Below, piece by piece: positions 43,053-50,626 of a stretch of DNA of 64,000 bases. The position numbers and the translations under genes were made by a program. The notes beneath the pieces are model-generated. The model saw only the letters and a list, made by a program, of their open reading frames with translations, had not been told where the DNA came from and made no database searches. Source of the DNA: JAEINY01 sp942490535 (GTDB lineage: Bacteria; Bacteroidota; Bacteroidia; Bacteroidales; Marinilabiliaceae); the NCBI GenBank assembly GCA_942490535.1, contig CALNXQ010000008.1:62001-126000 (forward strand), written 5' to 3'. Position 1 is the stretch's first letter, and each line of letters begins with the position of its first letter.

Positions 43053-44995
43053 TCGAGTAGGCAAAGGGAGCTTCACCCTAAGCCTCTCACAGAACCGTAC
43101 GTGATAGTCTCCCATCATACGGCTCTTGTTATACAAATCTAACATTATTATGTACATAATCTTATTTGCCAATGATAAAACAAGTGAGGATATTGTTCCT
43201 TCACTCTGTATAGCCATTTGTAGGCCTTATTAAGATTGGTTTTATAACGTTTGTACCGTTTTCGTGCCCAGAATACTAAACGCCTTCGCAACAGTTGAAA
43301 AATTGAGTTCATTTCGCTACCTCTAAATTTGCCGTAATAGTTTATCCAACCTCGAATATAAGGATTGAGGAATTGAGCTATTCCTACAACTGATTTAAAA
43401 GTCAGATGCTGAATATCAAATTCTCGCAGCTTTGCAATGATACGTTTCTTCGAACTTTTGCTAATGGCACAATCAAAGCCCAGAAATAACTTCCCGTCTT
43501 TCTTTGACTTGCAGGTGCGAGGCTGAAAGCTATACCCCAGAAAATCGAACTGTACTGTTGGATAATCTTCCTTTCGGCGATGATCTCTGCAATAGACAAT
43601 CTTTGTTTTCTCCGGATGCAGTTCCAGTCCGCAGCTTTGCATGCGTTCCTTTAGTTTCTGTAGTACCCATGTTGCCTGTGCTTTGCTAATGCAATGTACG
43701 ATTGCATCATCGGCATATCTTGCAAATCGTACAGTGGTACTGGTTTGACTTAACCATATATCAAAAGCATAGTGCAGAAAGAGGTTAGCCAAAAGCGGAC
43801 TGATGACACCTCCTTGCGGAGTGCCTTTGCCATGCTTGTCTAAAAGCCTTCCATCTTTCTTTTGTATGGGCATATTTAACCATCTTTCGATATACATACA
43901 AACCCACCTCTCAGAAACATGTTTCTTAACCGCCAGCATCAGTTTAGCATGATCAATATTATCAAAGAATCCTTTGATGTCCAAGTCAATCACCCAGTTG
44001 TACTTCCTACAGTTCTGACGCACCTGTTCCAATGCTTGATGAGCACTTCGTTTAGGGCGATAACCATAAGAATCAGGGTGAAAGATTTTCTCCATACGTG
44101 GTTCCAGATAATCTTTTACAACCATTTGTGCTACCCTGTCCGCAATCGTAGGTATCCCTAGTTGACGAATCTTGCCATCTTTCTTGGGAATCTCCACCTC
44201 TTTTACTGCAGGAGGAAAATAGCTGCCTGATGCCATGCGATTCCAAAGTTTGTACAAGTGTTTACTGCGATCTGCATCAAATTCATCCATGCTTATCGAG
44301 TCAATTCCAGCACTCCCTTTGTTGGCTTTCACCTTCTTATAAGCAGACCAAATTTGGTCTTTGCTTATCGGTACTGATTTTGTTTCATCCCATAAAGTCA
44401 TCCTCATTGCTGAGTTGTTAAATGTTATGATACTGTATAACCTGGTTCCTTCGCTCCATACCCATTACAGGTACTTCATCACTACTACAAACCAGTCCGT
44501 CCCAACATAACGCATCGATATTCTGTCTTCGGGTTGATCCCGTTGTACGTTTCTCTTTTCATCATTATGCTGGTTCCCGAGTTCCATAAATAAGCCGGAA
44601 TACAGGTCTTGCCCTCTGTAAGACGCCAGTCGCTTAGCCAGTAAACAGGTTTCCGCTAAACTTATCACTCCGTCTCATACTCCGTAGCTTTTGACTGGAT
44701 GTGGCCACTTCTCGACTCCTCTTCAAGGGTTCACTTGCGTTCAACTCCTGTATTCATACCTGCCTATGTTCATGACATAGGATTTCCCAAACGCTCAGCA
44801 CCTTGGCTCTTTACCAAAGCACCTTTGGGCGGTTTGCCTCCCTTGCCTGCACAACGAAGGAGGTGGGCCATCAGGCAATTGCCAGATTCCACCATCTTAT
44901 TTACAGCATGCAGAACTTTGATCTTGCCGATGTTCTGCTTCTCGGCACACTATGAGTAGTGCGGGGGTTTGAAGCTCCAAACTATCAAATTACAC
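43053..44995 (-). mobile_element. Complete group II intron with intact RT (about 1.94 kb)
   Basis: Minus strand: 5' end GTGTAATTTGATAG at 44995, 3' end CCTACTCGAC near 43053. Domain V is at 43092-43125 (GAGCCGTATGATGGGAGACT ... CGGTTC), the textbook form. It encodes one full RT/maturase. 44408-44994 is the RNA part (domains I-III) without genes. It interrupts an attC-like site: the 3' exon is CACGAGCCGTTAGCC. Confidence 0.85.
43148..44407 (-). CDS. ltrA: Group II intron reverse transcriptase/maturase
   Basis: A 419-residue protein, intact. RT blocks in order: RQLGIPTIADRVAQMVV, DSYGYRPKRSAHQALE, WVIDLDIKGFFDNID, GTPQGGVISPLLANLFLHYA, VRFARYADDAIVHC (YADD), GLELHPEKTKIVYC. The maturase/thumb motif is FLNPYIRGWINYYGKF near residue 355. 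The C-terminus is short (ending HWQIRLCT) with no HNH endonuclease, so retrohoming would rely on structured or single-stranded targets, as for class C/D introns. Confidence 0.93.
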   Translation of the reverse strand: MRMTLWDETKSVPISKDQIWSAYKKVKANKGSAGIDSISMDEFDADRSKHLYKLWNRMASGSYFPPAVKEVEIPKKDGKIRQLGIPTIADRVAQMVVKDYLEPRMEKIFHPDSYGYRPKRSAHQALEQVRQNCRKYNWVIDLDIKGFFDNIDHAKLMLAVKKHVSERWVCMYIERWLNMPIQKKDGRLLDKHGKGTPQGGVISPLLANLFLHYAFDIWLSQTSTTVRFARYADDAIVHCISKAQATWVLQKLKERMQSCGLELHPEKTKIVYCRDHRRKEDYPTVQFDFLGYSFQPRTCKSKKDGKLFLGFDCAISKSSKKRIIAKLREFDIQHLTFKSVVGIAQFLNPYIRGWINYYGKFRGSEMNSIFQLLRRRLVFWARKRYKRYKTNLNKAYKWLYRVKEQYPHLFYHWQIRLCT

Positions 44996-45066
44996 TGTTG
45001 TTTATTAATTGTTAAATCGTTCATATTTAGCACTTTTTCCGCATTACTTATGACACATTGTTATGC
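44996..45066 (-). repeat. attC-like half-site 8 (split by the complete intron)
   Basis: The arm tccgcattacttatgacaca (45038-45057) then ttgttatgcc is like the right arms of other sites. The other end of the site (ggggctaacggctcgtgg, 43036-43052) is on the far side of the intron. On the minus strand it starts GCATAAC (6/7) and ends GTTAGCC (6/7). Confidence 0.55.
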
Positions 45067-45074
45067 CTCGTACT

Positions 45075-46172
45075 TTATATTGGCCATTGAATTTGATTGA
45101 AATCATCAAAATATTTCTTTCCTAAATCTTGTTCAACAGAAAACACAAAGGCAATATTACCTAGTAACCAATCTTTAAAATTTCTATTTGTAATGCCACA
45201 TGTTTTTAAATGATTTGCAACTCCATTTTTTTTGCAATGAAACAAGTGGTGTTCAATTTTTTTCTTTGTCTTTCTTGGTATCGTAGTTTTATCATTATCA
45301 ACATTTAAGCCTGTAATGAAAAATTTACCACCTTGCTTAATTAGCTTTGTTTTTGAGTGATTTACAAATAATTTTTCCTCTTTTACAATTCTTGATATAA
45401 TCCGCTTAACTTTTATAAGATTCTCATAATCCCCTGAAAAAGTCAAATCGTCGGCATATCTTGAATATTTAAGTTCATGCTTAACAGCTAATCCTAAAAG
45501 TCTTCTATCCAAACTTTGACAAATTAAATTTGAAATTTTTGGACTAGAAGGAGCTCCTTGCGCAAGAATCCCTATTTGATTATCGATTAACAAATCTTTC
45601 AATTCCTTCTCTTTTAGCTTAAATGAACGTAAAATATATTCATCAGGTACAAGGGTGCAAATCTTTGCTAGTGATACCGCCAAATTTGGGTGATAACCAA
45701 GACTTTTAAAAATACCAAATATTCGATTTTCAGTAATTGAATCATAAAAACGTTGCAAGTCCATTTTTAGTAAAGAACTAGCTCCAATATGAACATCTGC
45801 ATTTGCCTTTATAGAAGTGTCCTTATCAAATCCCTTGCAGGAAGGGTGAGATGGAACTTTCTCTAGAATATTTACTAGAATCCATCGCTGTAAATATTTT
45901 AGTTCTTCTTGCGGAGTCTGAATTACTCGAAAACCTCCTCTTTTCTTTTTTAATTTGAATCTTTTATAATGTCTGATTCTATTCGAATTACATATTTGAG
46001 TAATGTTTTGAATATTGACCCCCGCCATTAAACATAGGTGAGCCAATGAGAATATAACAGGAAGATTCTTTCCACGAAGTACCTTTGAGTAATTTTCAAT
46101 ATTTTTAAAAAAACTATCAGAATGTACAGTCTTGACTTTTGGCGGCAAACTATTTAATAATAGGGAATTCAT
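45075..46172 (-). CDS. Retron reverse transcriptase
   Basis: A 365-residue RT of the retron type. Motifs: GGFRVIQTPQEELKYLQRWI (region 1), LLKMDLQRFYDSITENRIFG (region 3), ILAQGAPSSPKISNLICQSL (region 4), KYSRYADDLTFSG (YADD), LFVNHSKTKLIKQGGKFFIT and GLNVDN, the retron-type [VI]TGL region. A matching msr-msd RNA lies just upstream and its a2 arm overlaps the start codon. The PRTase-like effector gene lies beyond. The RT should make multicopy single-stranded DNA that holds the effector in check. Confidence 0.92.
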   Translation of the reverse strand: MNSLLLNSLPPKVKTVHSDSFFKNIENYSKVLRGKNLPVIFSLAHLCLMAGVNIQNITQICNSNRIRHYKRFKLKKKRGGFRVIQTPQEELKYLQRWILVNILEKVPSHPSCKGFDKDTSIKANADVHIGASSLLKMDLQRFYDSITENRIFGIFKSLGYHPNLAVSLAKICTLVPDEYILRSFKLKEKELKDLLIDNQIGILAQGAPSSPKISNLICQSLDRRLLGLAVKHELKYSRYADDLTFSGDYENLIKVKRIISRIVKEEKLFVNHSKTKLIKQGGKFFITGLNVDNDKTTIPRKTKKKIEHHLFHCKKNGVANHLKTCGITNRNFKDWLLGNIAFVFSVEQDLGKKYFDDFNQIQWPI

Positions 46173-46360
46173 AAAGGCAACTCAATTTTAAAATTATGCG
46201 AAGCACTTACTACACGAATCCGACGCAGGAGGACTTTGTGTAGTAAATGTTGAAAAGATGCTTCAGCCCTACATAGACTACTGCCTATGTATTCTTGTCC
46301 TTCAAATGTTACTTTGAACATAAACTGACTCGAAATAGCTTGCCTTTTATGATTCCCCAT
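46163..46360 (-). ncRNA. Retron msr-msd non-coding RNA
   Basis: Minus strand, 5' to 3'. The a1 arm GGGAATCATAAAAGGCAA (46357-46340) is complementary to the a2 arm ttgcctttatgaattccc (46180-46163, minus), 17 of 18 positions apart from one-base bulges. AAGC just after a1 supplies the expected branching G. Then come msr hairpins ttcaaa/tttgaa (46301-46318) and tacatag/ctatgta (46270-46291), and a long msd hairpin with outer gaagca/tgcttc and inner ttactacac/gtgtagtaa (46200-46264). This is the standard retron ncRNA layout. A 63-codon ORF in the same stretch is probably a coincidence. Confidence 0.85.
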
Positions 46361-47618
46361 TAAATGTACTTGGTAAATAGTTTATTTCTCTAATTTCATA
46401 TATGTCTTTTTTCTCATAGTCAAATCCCTTCTTTTTTCTGTCAATACATCTTTTTGCATCATAATAAAGTTCTAGGCCAAATAACGTTAATTTTCCATCC
46501 GTATCAAATAGCCCTCGATTCTTTCCTTCAATAATTATAGCTTCATAATCGTTAATTAATATCCCTAGCTTTTGGCAAATACTAACTGTTGAGTATCCTG
46601 AACGAATTAGCTTAATAATTGAGTATATAGAAAAATCAATCTTACTTACTGAGGAAAAATATTTCTTACCTTTTTTTACTTGAAATGTAAAAAATTGATT
46701 TTGGATATTCTCTCCTCCAAATTCTTTTAATATCGAAAGTTCATATGAAATATTTTTTCGAAAGTCTCTAGAAACATTGACTTTATCTTGAAAGAATCTA
46801 GGAATTAATGGGAACCAATGATTCTTATTTGACCAAATTATTGGAAGTGTATTATTGGGACTACCATGAGCAAAAGAAACTAATGCCTGCGAGTTTTCAT
46901 AACCCAAAGCATTAAAGTATTTCTCTGTCCTGTTTTTCTTGTTTGTTGGAGAGGTTAATCTTTCTCCATACTTATATGCTAATTTTCGATAAGGTAAATA
47001 CTTTCTATATCCGAAATAACTAGAATTGGCAGAAAATGCTTTTTTAAAAATATTAGATTTCGGAATTTCAATGCGATTAAAATAGCTGTAAATATGACTA
47101 ATACCTTCTTCCATTCCCGCCACACTTATAAGGCATCTTTGATTTTTCGCAATTGGAATAGCGTCAACTACTTCCTTACAGTATGTCTCAACCGATTTCC
47201 CAGAACCAATAAAATCATCGATTAAAACTAAATGATAGGTGTAACCTTCTTCAAAAGCTAAATCAACAAGGGAAGAAGTTAATATAATTTTACTCTGATT
47301 TTTTTTATAGAAATTAGTTTTCTGGAAATAATATGAAATCATGCTTCCACTTTTCCCAAATTTACCAACAGGATTTACGATAATCCTTTCATTTTTATTT
47401 AAGCGTTTATATACTTTCTGAAAACTAAGGTTTAATACTTCTTCTATTTCGTAAGATGTATAGACTGTTAAATTAGATGCTATTTCAATTGCATATTTTA
47501 ATTCTGCTTGATTAAAATTGCCAAGCCATCTTATAATATCAAGCGGACTCACAATATTCTTTAAGCGAGAAGAAATAATATCAATTACTACATTATCTAT
47601 ATCTAAATTAACTTTCAT
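46347..47618 (-). CDS. Retron-associated PRTase-like effector with winged helix
   Basis: A 423-residue protein. N-terminal helical region, then a phosphoribosyltransferase-like fold with YHLVLIDDFIGSGKSVETYC, the PRPP-loop pattern (hhhhDDxxxxGxS/T). A C-terminal winged-helix segment (SGYSTVSICQKLGILINDYE ... GLFDTDGKLTLFGLELYYDA) follows. It ends 14 bp inside the retron ncRNA. As I recall, retrons of type III pair an RT with a PRTase plus winged-helix protein, which matches. By analogy it is the toxic effector released when a phage disturbs the RT-msDNA complex. Confidence 0.8.
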   Translation of the reverse strand: MKVNLDIDNVVIDIISSRLKNIVSPLDIIRWLGNFNQAELKYAIEIASNLTVYTSYEIEEVLNLSFQKVYKRLNKNERIIVNPVGKFGKSGSMISYYFQKTNFYKKNQSKIILTSSLVDLAFEEGYTYHLVLIDDFIGSGKSVETYCKEVVDAIPIAKNQRCLISVAGMEEGISHIYSYFNRIEIPKSNIFKKAFSANSSYFGYRKYLPYRKLAYKYGERLTSPTNKKNRTEKYFNALGYENSQALVSFAHGSPNNTLPIIWSNKNHWFPLIPRFFQDKVNVSRDFRKNISYELSILKEFGGENIQNQFFTFQVKKGKKYFSSVSKIDFSIYSIIKLIRSGYSTVSICQKLGILINDYEAIIIEGKNRGLFDTDGKLTLFGLELYYDAKRCIDRKKKGFDYEKKDIYEIREINYLPSTFNGES

Positions 47619-47636
47619 CTACTGTCTTTGTATGAG

Positions 47637-47771
47637 GCATAACGTCTTGCCGCATGAAGTGTGCCGCTGCGTGTGGTATATTCGCTTTCTTGATTACGCC
47701 TTTGCTCGCGCGGGAGCTAAACTCCCAAAATCAGCCTCGGCAAGGCATTCTTTATTGCGGTTTGTTGGGCT
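47637..47771 (-). repeat. attC-like site 9 (unoccupied; empty form of the intron target)
   Basis: Left arm gcataacgtcttgccgcatg (47637-47656) then aagtgtgcc; right arm ggcattctttattgcggttt (47744-47763) then gttgggc. On the minus strand it starts GCCCAAC, a perfect RYYYAAC, and ends GTTATGC (6/7 to GTTRRRY). The central part (tggtatattcgctttctt) is the same as in intron-bearing sites 2-4, so this shows the site before intron insertion. Confidence 0.7.
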
Positions 47772-47774
47772 CCG

Positions 47775-48632
47775 TTATTCTAGTCCATAACTTCTTTTTA
47801 ATTCACTGAAAGAGTAAACCTTACCAATTATTTTATAATCAAATGTTTTAATATAATCCTTGAATTCTCTTTCTAGTGCTGTATTATTGTCTGCTTCAGA
47901 AACTATTATAATTACAGGTTTCAGGTCAACCATTGAATGAGAAATTAAATCTTCATTTGCAATAATCTCATTAATGAAGTCTTTAATTCTTAATTTAAGT
48001 CGATTCGAAAGATATCTTAATGTTGCAAATTTTACTTCAACTAAATAAAGCTCTCCATCTTTTTCGCCAATTCCATCAAATTCAAACTTTTTCCCTGATT
48101 TACCAACCTTAATCAACATATTCCGATTCAATGAAACATGATATTCTATTCCAAATTCTTTGATTGCTAAATCTTCTGCTAACAAATAATTTTGTTTTAA
48201 AGAGGATATGTCAGATGAAGTCATCTTTTTCGGTGCAGCATTTGTATTTTTGGAAAGCTCCTCAACATCCTCGACAATTGTATTAACTTCTTCGTTTATC
48301 TTAGCCGTCTGGGAGTTTCTATCCATTGACTTTAAAAAATTGTCTTCGTTCTTAAAATCACTTGGAGCATAAAGTTTTTCATGATGCTTTTTAACTAAAT
48401 GCACAAAAGCCCAAAGTATTAGAACTGGAAACAAAATTATGAACCAAATCAAAGGTAGTCTTTCTGAAGAAGCCTTAAAGTTATCAATCGAAGTACTAAG
48501 AACTATACAGGCAAAGCCATAAATCAACGATATGAATAAGGCTATTATTCCAAGTGGATTTTTAGCAAATCCTTTCGAGTTTTTCATGAAATTTATTAAT
48601 CCATTATCCATAATTTCGAAATTTTCTTTCAC
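47775..48632 (-). CDS. Membrane-anchored PD-(D/E)XK-like protein
   Basis: A 285-residue protein. Two transmembrane helices near the N-terminus (NPLGIIALFISLIYGFACIV; PLIWFIILFPVLILWAFVHL), a linker, then a C-terminal domain with KFEFDGIGEKDGELYLVEVK, the D...E-x-K core of a PD-(D/E)XK nuclease fold, followed by a helix (LRIKDFINEIIANED) and a strand PVIIIVSEAD. I infer an inner-membrane-tethered DNA nuclease or sensor; defence is plausible given the neighbours. First gene in the array on the transcription side. Confidence 0.7.
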   Translation of the reverse strand: MKENFEIMDNGLINFMKNSKGFAKNPLGIIALFISLIYGFACIVLSTSIDNFKASSERLPLIWFIILFPVLILWAFVHLVKKHHEKLYAPSDFKNEDNFLKSMDRNSQTAKINEEVNTIVEDVEELSKNTNAAPKKMTSSDISSLKQNYLLAEDLAIKEFGIEYHVSLNRNMLIKVGKSGKKFEFDGIGEKDGELYLVEVKFATLRYLSNRLKLRIKDFINEIIANEDLISHSMVDLKPVIIIVSEADNNTALEREFKDYIKTFDYKIIGKVYSFSELKRSYGLE

Positions 48633-48645
48633 GTTTTTTTATTCT

Positions 48646-48735
48646 GACTAACGTAAAGATATCAAGTTAAATTTAAGCGGCTTACACACCACTACTATTA
48701 CACACTCAAGTTATGCACCCTTATCTACGTTAGCT
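48646..48735 (-). repeat. attC-like site 10 (short, upstream edge of the zone)
   Basis: Ends gactaacgtaaagat (48646-48660) and ttatctacgttagct (48721-48735) are near-perfect inverted copies. On the minus strand AGCTAAC starts it and GTTAGTC ends it (6/7 each). The interior is short, about 60 bp. No integrase gene or attI is visible beyond it. Confidence 0.5.
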
Positions 48736-48867
48736 TAAGAAATCCATAAACCTTTAAAAGAATTGATTACCTTGATTTTAAATCAATACTATGGGTTTAT
48801 AGGGGGAATGGAGCCCAACGCTTTTAAAACGACTATAGTCTATACTTTTCATTTAGCTTTGGTTAAA

Positions 48868-48906
48868 GGTGTCTATACAACACCCCATAGGTGATTTATA
48901 GACACC
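48868..48906. repeat. Perfect hairpin ggtgtctata/tatagacacc
   Basis: Arms at 48868-48877 and 48897-48906, 19-nt loop, followed by tattatgtta. It may be a terminator or a relic of a mobile element end. Between 48736 and 49060 I see no gene. Confidence 0.5.
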
Positions 48907-49060
48907 TATTATGTTATTTTAAGCTATCGTTCTTCAAATGCGATGGTTAATTTCTAATTTCAATACAGCAGCTAAAAATACATTTTATCAAATAGAAAAA
49001 ATATCCATTTTCGGCAAAAGTGAGTGGGCGGTCTATTTTTTGAAGTAGAAGTGCGGGGGG

Positions 49061-49235
49061 CTTCAGTAGACCTTCCAGGTGGGTCAGTAGCTTTGGCCTC
49101 GCCGTCAGTACCCATTTTTTCAAGGTCAGTACACCTTTCATCCTATCCAGTAGCTTTAAAATCACCTTCAGTACATCTTTTTTCGGGGTCAGTAGCTTTG
49201 ACATCCAGGTCAGTACATCTTTTGTCCACTGCTTT
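49061..49235. repeat. Degenerate 21-bp tandem repeat
   Basis: About eight units beginning gtcagta-g/c follow each other every 21 bp (for example gtcagtagctttggcctcgcc, then gtcagtacccat...). Both strands are open in one frame, with a 7-residue repeat: SVALASP/SVPIFSR/SVHLSSY on the plus and VLTLKKW/VLTARPK-like on the minus. No start, ribosome site or family supports either ORF, so I call the DNA repeat only. Confidence 0.7.
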
Positions 49236-49443
49236 AAGGCTACTTACCAGGAGTTACGGACTACTGGAGAGCTAATGAAGTGTACGGCGGTCCATTCAGG
49301 GTGTACGCATTGGCTGGCCGAATCTACTGCTGCTATTCATCACTGATTAGTCATTGATCTGATAAACGGTGGACTTGCTACAAAAAAAACAAGCTATTCT
49401 TCGTACAAGATATCTGTCAAATCCTATCTTTAGAAACAAAAAC

Positions 49444-50538
49444 ATGCGCACATTTTTCATATTCCTCTCCTTATTACCCTCACTGCTGTCGGCTCAGCTT
49501 CTTTCTGAAGAGCTGCCTCAAGGCATCCAAAAACGCTTGTTACTGGCGCATCCTACAACATCTACGATTACCGTGATCCACACGCTGCAAAATGAGGGCT
49601 TACTGAACCTGGAGGGCATTGAGCTGATCGGCGTCTATCAGGTGCATGAAACCTACGATTATTCACAATCACAGACGCTATTAGATAGCTTAAGCACCTT
49701 GAACATGCAGCTCATTCCGATAAAGGATACCCTAATGGTTTCCAGTTTATTCGAAACCAATGCCTGCAGCGCGGCCTTTGAAGAGTTGTTTGCCAAAAGT
49801 GCCGGGATCTTCTTTTTTGGCGGACCGGACATTCCACCGGTGGTGTATGGTGAAACGCCGCATCCACGCACGGTAGTGACCGATCCTTTCCGCCACTATT
49901 TCGAGGCCTCTTTCTTGTTTCATCTGTTGGGCGGTCGGCAGAACCCCAAACACACTGCATTTTTGAAGGTAAAACCGGACTATTTCATCCATGGCTTCTG
50001 TCTGGGGATGCAAACCATGAATGTGGCCACCGGAGGTACCTTGATTCAGGATATCCCCTCCGAAGTATATCACAGTGATGAAACGGTCGGATTAAGCCAT
50101 ATACCCACCGAACAGATTCACCGGAATTATTACGCACAGCTGAAAGACCAATGCTATGATGTACAAGGCTCACACTTTCATACCATCCGCTTTAAAGGGA
50201 AAAAACTGGCCGATAAAGTAGGTGCCCCTGCCGCCATACAGCCACAGGTGAACAGTTACCACCATCAGGCCGTCGAAAAAACAGGCAAAGGCTTTAAAGT
50301 AGGTGCCTGGTCACAAGATAAAAAAGTGATTGAAGCCATCTACCACAAGAAATACCCCCATGTGTTTGCCGTGCAGTTTCATCCGGAGCGGTCGGAATTT
50401 TACCGGCCTGTGGCGCCCGTTCAATTTGAACCTGATGGCGAACGTAAGTTGCTTGGGGAATGGCTGGATGAGGAGAGCATGAGTTTTCATCGTCACTACT
50501 GGAAAACCATCAACCACACCATCAATCGTTTACATTGA
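49444..50538 (+). CDS. Secreted class I glutamine amidotransferase-like (peptidase C26-type) protein
   Basis: Start placed at 49444 (MRTFFIFLSLLPSLLSAQ), which gives a signal peptide; the frame opens at 49369. About 364 residues. The class I GATase triad is visible: Cys in YFIHGFCLGMQTMNVATGG, His in HVFAVQFHPERSEF with the following Glu, plus the conserved SYHHQAVEKTGKGF element and FFFGGPDIPP. This layout fits the gamma-glutamyl-gamma-aminobutyrate hydrolase (peptidase C26) group. Export suggests an envelope or extracellular amide hydrolase. It is a rare plus-strand gene, convergent with the beta-helix gene. Confidence 0.85.
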   Translation: MRTFFIFLSLLPSLLSAQLLSEELPQGIQKRLLLAHPTTSTITVIHTLQNEGLLNLEGIELIGVYQVHETYDYSQSQTLLDSLSTLNMQLIPIKDTLMVSSLFETNACSAAFEELFAKSAGIFFFGGPDIPPVVYGETPHPRTVVTDPFRHYFEASFLFHLLGGRQNPKHTAFLKVKPDYFIHGFCLGMQTMNVATGGTLIQDIPSEVYHSDETVGLSHIPTEQIHRNYYAQLKDQCYDVQGSHFHTIRFKGKKLADKVGAPAAIQPQVNSYHHQAVEKTGKGFKVGAWSQDKKVIEAIYHKKYPHVFAVQFHPERSEFYRPVAPVQFEPDGERKLLGEWLDEESMSFHRHYWKTINHTINRLH

Positions 50539-50626
50539 TGGATATTGAAAGCTAAAGGGGCTCTGCCTCCAATGTAGGGTGACTGGCAAAACCACTACCG
50601 GCCGCTATTGGTGCGGAACGTTTGCC

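Noticed and set aside
44465..44994. ORFs in the 5' part of the complete group II intron
   Set aside because: This segment is the catalytic RNA (domains I-III); the ORFs have no family and lie where structure is expected.
46169..46360. A 63-codon minus-strand ORF spanning the retron ncRNA, ending in an ATGA overlap with the RT gene and faintly resembling a dsRNA-binding motif
   Set aside because: The same DNA has complementary a1/a2 arms and three hairpins typical of msr-msd RNA, which explains the sequence better than a protein.
48947..49275. Two opposite-strand ORFs with 7-residue repeats
   Set aside because: Both follow from the 21-bp DNA repeat. Neither has a credible start context or family.
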